Of a DNA stretch of 64,000 nucleotides, positions 27,586 through 36,582 are shown one piece after another; the first letter of the stretch is position 1; every line of letters starts with the position of its first letter. Source of the stretch: Desulfovibrio sp. (GTDB lineage: Bacteria; Desulfobacterota; Desulfovibrionia; Desulfovibrionales; Desulfovibrionaceae); contig JACQYS010000022.1 of assembly GCA_016208105.1 (NCBI GenBank), positions 186,001 through 250,000 of the forward strand. Reading direction: 5' to 3'. The position numbers and the translations under genes are program-made. Under the pieces are notes generated by a model. The model saw only the letters and a list, made by a program, of their open reading frames with translations, had not been told where the DNA came from and did no database searches.

Positions 27586-30074
27586 GAGGGCGTCTCCCCG
27601 GATTTGTCCGCCTGTTTGCTCAAAAGCGCCAACTCGATGGTGTACCCGTTGGCCACGGCGTGCCTCCAGCCGCTGTCCGGGCGCCTGGGCAGGACCACGG
27701 TTTCCCGGGCCATGTTGTCCACCATGCGCAGGTAGCAGCTGGCTGGCCCGGAGCCGCAGGACAAAAGGACCGCATCCTCGTCGCGAAGCGCGATGGTGCT
27801 GGCGTCCTTGGTGTGGAGAACCATTTGTGGAGATGGTGCCAGGCTTTTGAGGATAGTGCCGTAGCTCGAGAGCTCTTCGGTTCCGAAAGCCTGCTCGGTG
27901 ATGATGAGATCCGCCCCGAGGTCCGGCGGAACGGGCGAGGGGCGGGCACCTAGCGTAGCGCCGGGAGCCGCGTCCGGGATGACCAGGACGTTGTCGTGCG
28001 GCCAACGGTCGGGAGAAAGGCCAGTGAGGGCCGGACATGCGGCAACCACCCCGTTCCAGGGGCGATACCCCTCCCCAAAACCGCAGCCGAGCGCGCCGGC
28101 CAACCCGGCCAGGATCGCCCAGCATGGTTCGGGCTGGGAACCGGGAATCCCGGGGGAGTACGTCCTCGGGGGATGGCCGCTCTGGAGGGTCTGGCCCATG
28201 GGCGTGCCGCCAGAAAAAGCGGGACTGGCGTGTTGGAGGCGTCCCTCCTGGTTTAAGAAGCTGCCCCCCGCCTCGAAAACGGTCTGGCTGGGCAGGAAAA
28301 TGTGGGATTGCCAGCGTGTGGCCGAGGCCAGGTAGTCCACGCAGACCAGGAGATCGAGCTTGTGGATGGCCGCCTGGATGCGGGCGTGATCCGCGAAGCG
28401 GGCAACAGGGTCGGACTCCACGCACAGAAGGGCCTTGATCCGCCCGGAGTCGATTCCGGCCAGCACGTCGTCGAAGCTCGCCGTGGGGTCCCCATTCATA
28501 AGGGCTGCGCCGTAGGCGTTGGCTCCGGCCAGCACCGGGAAGAACCCGGCCCGTCCCCTGCGCCCGTCCAAAAATTTCGCCGCACCCGCGGCCAGGGCCG
28601 GAGTGGAGAGCCTCACGATGTCTGATCCGCATACGATTACCGGGAAGGCGCTTTCAGCAAGACGTACGGCAAACTCTTCCCACCCGGGAACAGCTGCCGG
28701 GTCGGGCATATGCTGGCTAAGCGAATCAAGGAAACCGGCGTCCCCGGCTGCGGGTTCGGGGAAGGCCCGGCGCAGGATGGCCCCGAAAGCGGCTTCCATG
28801 TGGTGCTTGCGGGCCGGGATGTGCAGAAACTCAAGCGGCATCTCCACCGGCCTGGGGTCTATCACGGCCACGGCCGCGCCGTTTCGCGCCGCCTGGCGGA
28901 TGGCCAGGGCCAGCATGGGCGCTTCCGAGAGCGGGGCTGCGCCCACCACCAGGATGCAGTCCGACCCGGCAATGCCTCCCATGGAGACGTGCAGGTCCTT
29001 GCCCAGACCGGCCACGGCCGAGAGCATGTTCTGTTTGCGGTGGCTTCCGGTGGTGAACTCGGGCGCGGTCCAGCCGGCCTTGGCGGCCAAAAGCTTCAGC
29101 GCGCCCTGGCTCTCCAGGGACTGCCTGGAGGAACCGAGGCAGGCCACGGTGCCGGGGCCGTGCTGGGCAACCAGCTTCTGGATGCGCGCGGCGGCTTCCG
29201 CGAGAGCTTTCTCCAGCGGAGCGTTCGCTCCGTCGATCTGGGCTTGGCGGGGGCGGTCCGGCAGGTTGGCGTACTCGTAGCCGTGGCGTCCCCGGTCGCA
29301 CAGGAAATATCCGTTCACATCAGGATGCGGCCTGGCCTCGATCTTTATCACCGCGCGGTAGCGGGCGGAAATCTCGTTGTTGCAGCCCAGGCTGCAGCTC
29401 AGGCACACTGAGGGGCTTCGCTCCAGGTCCCAGTGGCGGGCCTTGTGGCGCGAGGGCTTGTCCGTGAACACCCCGGTGGGGCAGACCTCCACCAGGTTGC
29501 CCGCGAACGGGCTCTGGAGCGGGCCCTCGGCATACCGGCCGTAGGTCACGTCACCGGCGATGCGCATGGGGCCGAAGTCGCGGTATCCAGCGAAGTCCTG
29601 GTAGTAGCGGGCGCAGCGGTAGCAGTGGATGCAGCGGTTCATCTCCTGCACCACCAGTGGGCCGAGCTCCTGGTTGCGGTAGGTGCGCTTTTTGCCCTTG
29701 AACGCGCGCAGGCCGTGGCCGCAGGAGATGGTGGTGTCCTGGAGCAGGCAGTGTCCGCCTTCGTCGCACACCGGGCAGTCGTGCGGGTGGTGCAGCATGA
29801 GGAGCTCGGCAATGTGCCTGCGAAACTCCAGGGCCTCGGGGTGGCCCGTGTCCACCACCATTTTGTCCTTGGCCTTCACCATGCAGCTCATCTGCAAACC
29901 CTTCACCGGGCCGTCCGTGAACATCACCGCGCACATGCGACACGATCCGGCCGGGCCCAGGGCCGGGTGGAAACAGAAGCGCGGGATCATGATGCCCACC
30001 TGCTGCGCGGCCTCGATGACCGTGGTCCCTTCCGGAACCGAGAGTCGAAGTCCGTCTATGATCAGATCGGGCAT
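27582..30074 (-). CDS. nuoG: NADH-quinone oxidoreductase-type subunit G (multi-FeS)
   Basis: This 830-residue protein begins MPDLIIDGLRLSVPEG at ATG 30074, overlapping the nuoF end by 13 bp. The N-terminal 2Fe-2S site uses Cys34, Cys45, Cys48 and Cys64. The His-Cys3 cluster is His96, Cys100, Cys103 and Cys109, and a further 4Fe-4S is Cys148, Cys151, Cys154 plus the Cys of EVCPTG. A third motif, CLSCSLGC (about 220-227), opens the molybdopterin-oxidoreductase-like domain, which is degenerate and has no cofactor motif I trust. It wires electrons from NuoE/F to NuoI. The C-terminal 250 residues are poorly conserved. Confidence 0.92.
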   Translation of the reverse strand: MPDLIIDGLRLSVPEGTTVIEAAQQVGIMIPRFCFHPALGPAGSCRMCAVMFTDGPVKGLQMSCMVKAKDKMVVDTGHPEALEFRRHIAELLMLHHPHDCPVCDEGGHCLLQDTTISCGHGLRAFKGKKRTYRNQELGPLVVQEMNRCIHCYRCARYYQDFAGYRDFGPMRIAGDVTYGRYAEGPLQSPFAGNLVEVCPTGVFTDKPSRHKARHWDLERSPSVCLSCSLGCNNEISARYRAVIKIEARPHPDVNGYFLCDRGRHGYEYANLPDRPRQAQIDGANAPLEKALAEAAARIQKLVAQHGPGTVACLGSSRQSLESQGALKLLAAKAGWTAPEFTTGSHRKQNMLSAVAGLGKDLHVSMGGIAGSDCILVVGAAPLSEAPMLALAIRQAARNGAAVAVIDPRPVEMPLEFLHIPARKHHMEAAFGAILRRAFPEPAAGDAGFLDSLSQHMPDPAAVPGWEEFAVRLAESAFPVIVCGSDIVRLSTPALAAGAAKFLDGRRGRAGFFPVLAGANAYGAALMNGDPTASFDDVLAGIDSGRIKALLCVESDPVARFADHARIQAAIHKLDLLVCVDYLASATRWQSHIFLPSQTVFEAGGSFLNQEGRLQHASPAFSGGTPMGQTLQSGHPPRTYSPGIPGSQPEPCWAILAGLAGALGCGFGEGYRPWNGVVAACPALTGLSPDRWPHDNVLVIPDAAPGATLGARPSPVPPDLGADLIITEQAFGTEELSSYGTILKSLAPSPQMVLHTKDASTIALRDEDAVLLSCGSGPASCYLRMVDNMARETVVLPRRPDSGWRHAVANGYTIELALLSKQADKSGETPS

Positions 30075-31456
30075 GACACGATCCGCCTGGGTTTGGGTCT
30101 GGGGCGCGCGCCGGGGCAGCTGCCCTCGGGCGCTCCGGGCCAGGTGGTGATGATGGCGTGGCGGTCGCCCTGCCAGGGCAGGGCCGGCTGGGAGCTGAAG
30201 GGGCATCCCTTGCCATCCAGGTGGGCCATGATCTCGTCCATGAAGTAGTCCAGCAGCCCCAGCACCGGCGCGGCCGCGCCAGGAGCGAAGGCGCAGTTGG
30301 CGTGTTCGGCGTGTTCGGCGGTACGGCGCAGGGTGGCCACGTCCTCCTGGGTGGCCGTGCCGGCCTCGATGCGCTCCAGCACGTCCAGTATCAGGGGCAG
30401 GCCGTCCCGGCAGGGCGTGCACCAGCCGCAGGACTCGCGGGCGAAGTAGTGCATCATGTTGAGCGTGGCCGCCACCAGGCAGGTGTCCTGGTCGAAGACG
30501 ATCACCGCGCCCGTGCCCAGGCGGAAGCCGTTGTCGCGAAGCGTCTGGAAGTCCAGGGGGAGGTCCAGGTACTTCTCGGACATGAACGTGGTGGAGGTGC
30601 CTCCGGGCAGGGCGGCCTTGAACTTCTTGCCGGGCGGCATGCCCCCGGCGTGGTCGAAGACCACCTGGCGCAGCGTGGTGCCCGAAGGCAGCTCGAAGCA
30701 GTCGGGCTTGGCCACCATGCCGCTCACCGCATAGAGCTTGGCCCCGTCCCCGCCGGGGGTGGCCGCGAGGTCCTTGAACCACTGGGAGCCGTTGCGGATG
30801 ATGCCCGGCACGCTGGCCAGAGTCTCCACGTTGTTGACGATGGTGGGCTTGTCCCACAGGCCCCGCACCGAGGAGCGGTACCCGGTCTCGATGGGGTTTG
30901 GGCGCACGCCCATGACGGCGCGCTGCTGGGCTCCCGATTCGCCGCAGATGTAGCGGCCGCCGCTTCGGTGCACGATGATGTCGAAGCTGAAATCCGTTCC
31001 CAGGATGTTCTTGCCCAATAGATTGGCGGCGCGAGCCTCCTCGATCTCGATGGTCAGCAGTTCCGCCTCGATCTCGTAGGAAGGGCGGATGAAAATAACG
31101 CCCTTGTCGCCGCCCACGGCGTAGGCGGCCAGGGTCATGCCTTCGATGATGAGATGGGGGTCGGCGTTTATGATGATCCGGTCCTTGAAGGTGCCGGGCT
31201 CCATCTCGTCGGCGTTGCACAGGATGTACCTGGGGTGGGGGCTGTCCGCAGGCACGCCGCCCCACTTGCGTCCGGCCGGGAAACCCGCGCCGCCGCGCCC
31301 GCGAAGGCCGGAATCCAGCACTTCCTTGACCACCTCTCCCGGAGTCATGGAGGTGAGGGCCTTGGAAAGACCCTCGTAGCCGCCGATGGCGCGGTATTCG
31401 TCCAGATGGACGTGGTGGCGCTTGCCGCGGTTTTTAAAAAGAACCAGTTCGTCCAT
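30062..31456 (-). CDS. nuoF: NuoF-like flavoprotein with altered nucleotide-site motif
   Basis: This 464-residue protein keeps the FMN loop LRGRGGAGFPAGRKW (51-65), NADEMEPGTFKDR and the N3 cluster motif ESCGWCTPCR. The block normally reading CGEETALLNSLEG is here CGESGAQQRAVMG. It has the same length and re-enters the consensus at GLWDKPTIVNNVETL, so this is divergence and not a frameshift. The second Glu and the following Thr-Ala-Leu pattern line the FMN/NADH pocket in known NuoF. Loss suggests altered NADH use or a different electron donor, although FMN and FeS parts look intact. It starts 3 bp after nuoE. The C-terminal 40 residues are a Pro/Arg-rich extension. Confidence 0.88.
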   Translation of the reverse strand: MDELVLFKNRGKRHHVHLDEYRAIGGYEGLSKALTSMTPGEVVKEVLDSGLRGRGGAGFPAGRKWGGVPADSPHPRYILCNADEMEPGTFKDRIIINADPHLIIEGMTLAAYAVGGDKGVIFIRPSYEIEAELLTIEIEEARAANLLGKNILGTDFSFDIIVHRSGGRYICGESGAQQRAVMGVRPNPIETGYRSSVRGLWDKPTIVNNVETLASVPGIIRNGSQWFKDLAATPGGDGAKLYAVSGMVAKPDCFELPSGTTLRQVVFDHAGGMPPGKKFKAALPGGTSTTFMSEKYLDLPLDFQTLRDNGFRLGTGAVIVFDQDTCLVAATLNMMHYFARESCGWCTPCRDGLPLILDVLERIEAGTATQEDVATLRRTAEHAEHANCAFAPGAAAPVLGLLDYFMDEIMAHLDGKGCPFSSQPALPWQGDRHAIITTWPGAPEGSCPGARPRPKPRRIVSCPI

Positions 31457-31459
31457 GGC

Positions 31460-31954
31460 CTACCTGCACACCACGATTTCTTCGCCGTGTTCGCGCAGCC
31501 TGGCGAGGATCGAGTCGATTTTTTCGTTGGTGAGCCTGCCGTAGTATTTGCCGTTGACCAGCATGCCCGGGGCGTTCTGGCAGTCGCCGATGCAGGCCGT
31601 GGGCAGGATGGAGAACATGCCGTCCGGCGTGGTCTGCCCCACCTCGATTCCCAGCACGTTCTGGAGATGGCGGAACACGCCGTCCACCCGGTGCATCCAG
31701 CACACCACGCCGTCGCACACGTGGATGACGTAGCGCCCCACAGGCTCCCGGTAGAAGAAGTCATAGAAGGTGACCAGCTCGTCCACCTCCAGCGGGGTCA
31801 TGCCCAGGCGGCTGGCCGCCTCCTCGATGGCCTCGTCGCAGAGGTACCCGTAGTGGTTCTGCAGCGCGTAGAGAACGTCCACGGCCATCTCGCGGGCGTG
31901 GTCCGCGTGGGCGATCATCTCGCGCAGACTTTGGTCCAGTTCCTCGGGCAGCAT
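31460..31954 (-). CDS. nuoE: NADH-quinone oxidoreductase-type subunit E (2Fe-2S)
   Basis: This 164-residue thioredoxin-like protein has a 2Fe-2S site from CDGVVC and CIGDC, matching the C-x4-C and C-x3-C pattern of NuoE/HndA proteins. An N-terminal helical bundle (LYALQNHYGYLCDEAIEEAASRL) precedes it. It accompanies NuoF in the electron-input module. AAGGAG lies 11 nt before ATG 31954, 16 bp after the nuoBCD stop. With NuoF changed, this module may still bind a flavodoxin or ferredoxin-like partner (inference). Confidence 0.92.
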   Translation of the reverse strand: MLPEELDQSLREMIAHADHAREMAVDVLYALQNHYGYLCDEAIEEAASRLGMTPLEVDELVTFYDFFYREPVGRYVIHVCDGVVCWMHRVDGVFRHLQNVLGIEVGQTTPDGMFSILPTACIGDCQNAPGMLVNGKYYGRLTNEKIDSILARLREHGEEIVVCR

Positions 31955-31970
31955 GCGGGACGCGTCTCCT

Positions 31971-34379
31971 TCACCTGTCGATATCGGGCAGAATGTAGTC
32001 GATGGAGGCCAGGGTGGCCACCAGGTCCGGGATGGTATGCCCCGGCACGAAATGTTTGAGCACCTGCACGTTGGCGTAGCCTGGCGAGCGGATGTGCAGC
32101 CGGTAGGGCGAGGAAAGTCCGTCGCTCACCACGTAGTAGCCCTGTTCGCCTCGCGGCGACTCCGTGACATGGTATGCTTCGCCCCGGGGCACGTTGGGCC
32201 CCCTGGACACGTTGACGAAATGATGGATCAGGCTCTCGATGTCTTTGAGCGTATCCTTCTTTTCCGGCACGCTGTAGCGGTAGTCCTCGGTGATGTGCCG
32301 TCCCGGGGGCATGTCGCGCGCTGCCTGTTCGATGATGCGAAGGCTCTGGCGCATCTCCTCCATGCGCACCCGGTAGCGCGAGAAGCAGTCGCCGCCGTGC
32401 TCGATGGGAACGTCGAAGTCGAAGGCCTCGTAGGCGCCGTAGGGCATCTTCTTGCGCAGGTCCCACTCCAGGCCGCAGGCCCGCAGGTTGGGTCCGGTGA
32501 CGCCCCATTCCATGGCGTCCTTCAAAGCAAGCGGGGTGACCCCCTTGGTGCGGGCCAGAAAGATGGGGTTTCGGTCGAAAAGAGCCTCGTATTCCTTGAT
32601 GCGCGAGGGGAACACCTTGACGAAGGCGTCCACTTTCTCGCGCCATCCCTCGGGCAGGTCCTGGGCCACTCCCCCGATGCGCAGCCAGGACGGGTGCAGC
32701 CTGCCGCCGGTGACGCTCTCGATGAGGTCCAGAATCATCTCGCGTTCGCGGAAGGTGTAGAAGATGGCGCTCATCATGCCCAGGTCCTGCACGAAGGTGC
32801 CGAACCAGAGCAGGTGGTTTGAAAGGCGGAAGAACTCACAGAGCATGATCCGTATGTATTCCGCCCTGTCCGGGACATGGATGCCCGCCAGCTTCTCCAC
32901 GGCCGTGACGTAGGAGAGGTTGTTGGCGAGCCCGGCCAGGTAGTCCACCCGGTCAGTGTAGGGGATGAACTGGTGCCAGGACTGGTGCTCGGCGATCTTC
33001 TCCACCCCCCGGTGGTGGTAGCCGATCTCGATGTCCATATCCCGGATCATCTCGCCGTGCAGGGCCAGGACGTAGCGGAGCACCCCGTGGGTTCCGTAGT
33101 GGTGGGGCCCGAAGTTGAGGAGCATCTCCTCCTCGTCCCCGGAGGTGCCCAAAAGCTCGGCCGCGTCCACCGGCTCCAGGGCGGGCAGGTCGGCCCGGGT
33201 GAAGGGGGGCATGGTGGTGGCCCGGCGCGGGTGGGCCTTCAACAGCGGGTGGCCTGGCCAGTTGGCGTGCAGGATCAGGGGGCGCAGGCGCTGGTGACCG
33301 GAAAAGTCGATGCCGAACATGTCGTGCACTTCGCGTTCGTACCAGTCGGCGCTGGCCCATATGCCGGTGACGCTGTCGATTTCGGGAGCCGCGCCCTGGA
33401 GAGGCACCTTGACGCGCAATCGGGAGGCCTTTCGGAAATTGAGCAGGGTGTAGACCAGGTGGAAGTCCGGATAGCCCTGGGAGGCCTGGCGGGCGGATTC
33501 GTCAATCGCTGTCAGGTCCTCCAGGCGCGCGTACGGAGAGTTTGGCCTGGTCTTCAAGTACTCCAGGACGTCCCGGGCCTTCCCGGCGGGAACGCGCAGG
33601 GTGGGCATGTCCGAAACCGGCTCGACCATCTCGATGCCTGGGCTCCCCTCGTCCTGGCCGAAACGCTCCTGAAGCTCGGCGGCCAGGCTTCTGTCCGGTT
33701 CGGAAATCTCGATGCGCGCGGCCGGCGGGGTCCACATCAGGCGGGAGCGGTTGCCCGCAAAATCCGGGGGCGTGGCCGAGGTGCCCCGTACGGCGGTGCC
33801 CGCGAAACCGGGGCCGCGCGTGTCCATGCTCTTGGTGGCGCCTTCCACGAGTTCCTCGGTGCGCCCGCCCTGGCTGCCGCCGGAAAGCCCGAATATGGGC
33901 CGGGTGGGGCGTTCCAGCTTCACGCGCTGCTGCAGGGCCATGAGCCCGTGCAGGAGGGCCTCTGGTTTGGGCGGACAGCCGGGCACGTAGATGTCCACCG
34001 GCAGAATCTGGTCCACCCCCTGCACCACGGAGTAGACGTCGTACATGCCGCCGGTGTTGGAGCACGAGCCCATTGAGATCACCCACCTGGGCTCGGCCAT
34101 CTGCTCATAGAGCCTTAAGACCACCGGGGCCACCTTCTTGAAGATGGTGCCGGAAACGATGAGCACGTCTGACTGGCGCGGCGAGCCGCGAAACACTTCC
34201 GACCCGAAGCGGGCGATGTCGTAGCGGGCGGTGAAGGCGGTGGCTTCCTCAACAAAACAGCAGGAAAGGCCGAAAAAGAACGGCCACAGGCTGTTGGCGC
34301 GGCACCAGTCCACGGCAAGGTCGACGCTGGAAGGCGCCGTGAGGCCGGGCAGGTCTATTGTCTGGTGGCCGTGCCCCAT
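31971..34379 (-). CDS. nuoBCD: Fused NuoB-NuoC-NuoD subunit
   Basis: One uninterrupted frame of 802 residues encodes three normally separate subunits. The B part (1 to about 160) holds the N2 cluster ligands Cys40, Cys41, Cys106 and Cys135. A Gly/Ala/Pro-rich linker follows (about 165-235). The C part (about 250-395) has [21 protein letters not shown], and the D part (about 415-802) ends [11 protein letters not shown]. The usual D-subunit GPQHP(A/S)xHG reads GPHHYGTHG here. The start at ATG 34379 overlaps nuoA by 25 bp. C-D fusion is well known; a three-way fusion is much rarer. It forms the quinone-binding interface and last cluster of complex I. Confidence 0.92.
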   Translation of the reverse strand: MGHGHQTIDLPGLTAPSSVDLAVDWCRANSLWPFFFGLSCCFVEEATAFTARYDIARFGSEVFRGSPRQSDVLIVSGTIFKKVAPVVLRLYEQMAEPRWVISMGSCSNTGGMYDVYSVVQGVDQILPVDIYVPGCPPKPEALLHGLMALQQRVKLERPTRPIFGLSGGSQGGRTEELVEGATKSMDTRGPGFAGTAVRGTSATPPDFAGNRSRLMWTPPAARIEISEPDRSLAAELQERFGQDEGSPGIEMVEPVSDMPTLRVPAGKARDVLEYLKTRPNSPYARLEDLTAIDESARQASQGYPDFHLVYTLLNFRKASRLRVKVPLQGAAPEIDSVTGIWASADWYEREVHDMFGIDFSGHQRLRPLILHANWPGHPLLKAHPRRATTMPPFTRADLPALEPVDAAELLGTSGDEEEMLLNFGPHHYGTHGVLRYVLALHGEMIRDMDIEIGYHHRGVEKIAEHQSWHQFIPYTDRVDYLAGLANNLSYVTAVEKLAGIHVPDRAEYIRIMLCEFFRLSNHLLWFGTFVQDLGMMSAIFYTFREREMILDLIESVTGGRLHPSWLRIGGVAQDLPEGWREKVDAFVKVFPSRIKEYEALFDRNPIFLARTKGVTPLALKDAMEWGVTGPNLRACGLEWDLRKKMPYGAYEAFDFDVPIEHGGDCFSRYRVRMEEMRQSLRIIEQAARDMPPGRHITEDYRYSVPEKKDTLKDIESLIHHFVNVSRGPNVPRGEAYHVTESPRGEQGYYVVSDGLSSPYRLHIRSPGYANVQVLKHFVPGHTIPDLVATLASIDYILPDIDR

Positions 34380-34768
34380 TGGAGCCCTCCCTTGAGCCAA
34401 AGATACCAGAGGCTGAGCAGTAGCACGCCGATGAACACGCAGATGCCGATGAAGCTCACGGCGCTCAAGGTGTCGAAGGAAACGGCCCAGGTGTAGATGA
34501 AGGCGGTTTCCACGTCGAAGATCAAAAAGACCATGGCCACCAGGGAAAATGGCGCGGGATAGCGGAACATGGGCTCCGGGGTGGGGATGACGCCGCACTC
34601 GTAAGGCCTGTCCTTTTCCGGGCTTCTCCTTGTGGGATTCACAATCCGGGTCAGAACCAGCAGGGCCGCCAAAAGCCCTCCCACCAGGACCGCGAAAACC
34701 AAGAGGCTCAGTCCTCCGGGTTCCCACGGGGACAATGCGAAGTTCAGTGACGGGTCGACCGGTGTCAT
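34355..34768 (-). CDS. nuoA: NADH-quinone oxidoreductase-type subunit A
   Basis: This 137-residue, three-helix protein starts at ATG 34768 ([15 protein letters not shown]). The conserved [11 protein letters not shown] loop (about 56-66) with its Cys and [16 protein letters not shown] (Asp/Glu helix) identify subunit A. It is the first gene of the nuo operon. A longer upstream frame lacks family similarity. The ribosome site is weak (AAGG). The stop lies within the start region of nuoBCD. Confidence 0.92.
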   Translation of the reverse strand: MTPVDPSLNFALSPWEPGGLSLLVFAVLVGGLLAALLVLTRIVNPTRRSPEKDRPYECGVIPTPEPMFRYPAPFSLVAMVFLIFDVETAFIYTWAVSFDTLSAVSFIGICVFIGVLLLSLWYLWLKGGLQWGTATRQ

Positions 34769-35051
34769 GCGCTGTACCCTTGGTTCGCTTAAAAGGCGCG
34801 GGCGCCAAAGCGTCCGCAAGAGAAGGTATCTTCCCCACCTTAGCGTATTCTGAAGCAGAGAGTAAAGAAAAAGAACGGGTTGAACCGTGCTCACGCGAAT
34901 TTGGCCGCCCTCGCCCGCGGGCTCGCAGGTGCCAGTTGAGGATGCACGCATGTTGGTTTGCAGGGCGAGGGAATGAATTCATCTGCCACTTTTTTTCGCG
35001 AAAATTTCACCGGAACTCTTCCTCACTTCGGGGCTGGTCAATCGTTACCCG

Positions 35052-35149
35052 CAACAATTGTTTACGCCGCAACAAACGTTGCTTTCCGCATTTATCTCCG
35101 GTGCGGCCAGCATTCCCGGCGGCACCACGTTTTGTGTCAACAAATGTTG
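35052..35149. repeat. Three CAAC-N4-GTTG inverted-repeat sites
   Basis: Copies lie at 35052-35063 (CAACAATTGTTT, one mismatch), 35070-35081 (CAACAAACGTTG) and 35138-35149 (CAACAAATGTTG). The first two start 18 bp apart and also share CCGCAACAA as a direct repeat. They lie about 110, 180 and 200 bp upstream of the expected sigma-54 start, the usual distance for enhancer sites. Confidence 0.6.
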
Positions 35150-35228
35150 CTCGGGAAAGAGTGGGTCGTTTTAGTGGTCTATTTTGCCAATATGCTGAAA
35201 TTAAACGTTTTATTTAGCTTTTAACGGC

Positions 35229-35246
35229 TGGCACGGCCCCTGCTTT
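35229..35246 (+). promoter_or_regulatory. Sigma-54 (-24/-12) promoter of the sqr-like operon
   Basis: TGGCAC-GGCCC-CTGCTTT matches the sigma-54 consensus TGGCAC-N5-TTGCW, with the invariant GG and GC exactly 10 bp apart. It points to the flavoprotein gene at 35336, giving a leader of about 80 nt. Sigma-54 promoters need an NtrC-type activator; one is encoded at 42049-43455. Confidence 0.75.
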
Positions 35247-35335
35247 AGAGGGGAAACGTGGAATGGGGACTCCCCAAGGACGCTTGGGGGACACTGAAAA
35301 CCTAGGTTTCAAAACACGAGAGGAGCCGTTAGGAC

Positions 35336-36571
35336 ATGAAAAAGCTTCTTATTCTTGGTGCCGGCGCCGGCGGTTGCATAATCGCCAACAAAATGCGCCA
35401 GAAGCTGGACGAGAAAGAGTGGAAGATCACCATCATCGATCGCAACACTGTTAACCACTACCAGCCCGGTTGGCTCTTCGTGCCCTTCGGCATCTACGAC
35501 ATCAAGGACTGCATCCGTCCCCTGTCGAGCTTCATTCCCGCTGGCGTTGAATTCATCAACGAAGAGATCACCAACATCGACCCTGTCGGCAAGGTGGTCA
35601 CCACCACCAACTCCAAGGTCGACTACGACTGGATCGTGGTTGCCACCGGTTGCAGCATCATGCCCGACGAGATCGAAGGCATGATGGACGGCTGGAAGAA
35701 GAACATCCACGACTTCTACACCCCCAATGGGGCGGTGGACCTCTGCCACAAGCTGGCCCGGTTCGAGAAAGGCAAGATCTGCCTGAACATTGCCGAAATG
35801 CCCATCAAGTGCCCGGTCGCCCCCCTGGAATTCCTGTTCCTGGCCGACTGGTTCTTCATGACCGAGGGCACCCGCCACAACATCGAGATCGAGCTGGTGA
35901 CCCCGCTCACCGGCGCCTTTACCAAGCCCGTGGCCGCCGCCGCCCTGGGCAAGATCTGCGAAGAGAAGAACATCAAGATCGTTCCCAACTTCGAAATCGC
36001 GGCCGTTGACGCCGAGCGCGGCGTGATGGAATCCATGAAGGGCGACGAAGTGGAGTTCGACCTCCTGGTGGCCATTCCGCCCAACTTCGGCTCCCAGGTG
36101 ATCATCGATTCCGACATCGGCGATCCCATGGGCTACATGAAGACCGACCACTACACCTTGAAGTCTCCCGACTACGAGAACATGTACATCCTGGGCGACG
36201 CCACCAACGTGCCCACCTCCAAGGCCGGTTCCGTGACCCACTTCGAGGCGGATGTTCTCACCGAGAATCTGCACCGCGACATCGAGGGTCTGGCCCCGCG
36301 CCCCGAGTTCGACGGCCACTCCAACTGCTTCATCGTCACCGGCTACGAGAAAGCCGCTCTCATCGACTTCAACTACAAAGTCGAGCCTCTGCCGGGCAAG
36401 TATCCGTTCCCGGGCATCGGACCCTTCGGCCTGCTGGAAGAGTCCTACATGAACTACTGGGGCAAGATGATGTTCAAGTGGGTCTACTTCAATCTCATGC
36501 TCAAAGGTAAGGACCTGCCCCTCGAACCTCAGATGTTCATGGCCGGCAAAAAACGCCCCGGCGGCTTCTAG
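35336..36571 (+). CDS. Sulfide:quinone oxidoreductase-like FAD protein
   Basis: This 411-residue flavoprotein has the FAD Rossmann motif LLILGAGAGGCIIANKM (4-20), WIVVATGCSI (about 100-109), an active-site-like Cys in MPIKCPVAPLEF (about 155-166) and the second FAD motif MYILGDATNVPTSKAG (about 285-300). This is the pattern of the SQR/FCC family. I do not see the full set of redox Cys of a canonical type I SQR, so the substrate could be another sulfur species. It sits behind the sigma-54 promoter and ahead of a DUF1641 gene. The C-terminus (MFKWVYFNLMLKGKDLPLEPQ) resembles the amphipathic membrane-binding end of SQRs. Confidence 0.8.
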   Translation: MKKLLILGAGAGGCIIANKMRQKLDEKEWKITIIDRNTVNHYQPGWLFVPFGIYDIKDCIRPLSSFIPAGVEFINEEITNIDPVGKVVTTTNSKVDYDWIVVATGCSIMPDEIEGMMDGWKKNIHDFYTPNGAVDLCHKLARFEKGKICLNIAEMPIKCPVAPLEFLFLADWFFMTEGTRHNIEIELVTPLTGAFTKPVAAAALGKICEEKNIKIVPNFEIAAVDAERGVMESMKGDEVEFDLLVAIPPNFGSQVIIDSDIGDPMGYMKTDHYTLKSPDYENMYILGDATNVPTSKAGSVTHFEADVLTENLHRDIEGLAPRPEFDGHSNCFIVTGYEKAALIDFNYKVEPLPGKYPFPGIGPFGLLEESYMNYWGKMMFKWVYFNLMLKGKDLPLEPQMFMAGKKRPGGF

Positions 36572-36582
36572 GAGAAGTGACC

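Larger units (their letters stand above)
34769..35335. other. 567-bp divergent control region, nuo operon / sqr-like operon
   Basis: This is the longest non-coding stretch in the window and is notably A+T-rich at 34970-35225. It contains three CAAC-N4-GTTG-type sites and a sigma-54 promoter facing the plus strand. I could not assign a confident nuoA promoter. No ORF in it has a credible start site or family similarity. Confidence 0.6.

Noticed and set aside
30880-30975. Frameshift as cause of the odd NuoF motif
   Set aside because: Spacing to the flanking conserved blocks is unchanged and neither other frame restores the consensus.
27582-31265. Apparent 1,227-residue NuoG with long N-terminal extension
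   Set aside because: The extension is the out-of-frame shadow of nuoF. NuoG starts at ATG 30074, where family similarity begins.
34920-34945. Second sigma-54 promoter facing nuoA
   Set aside because: A TGGCAC on the minus strand lacks the GC at the required 10-bp spacing.
31971-34982. Extension of NuoBCD upstream of 34379
   Set aside because: Residues before [10 protein letters not shown] lie in the shadow of nuoA and show no similarity. The three-part fusion itself is real.
35309-36319. 336-codon minus-strand frame opposite the SQR-like gene
   Set aside because: Antisense shadow without start signal; the plus-strand flavoprotein is clear.
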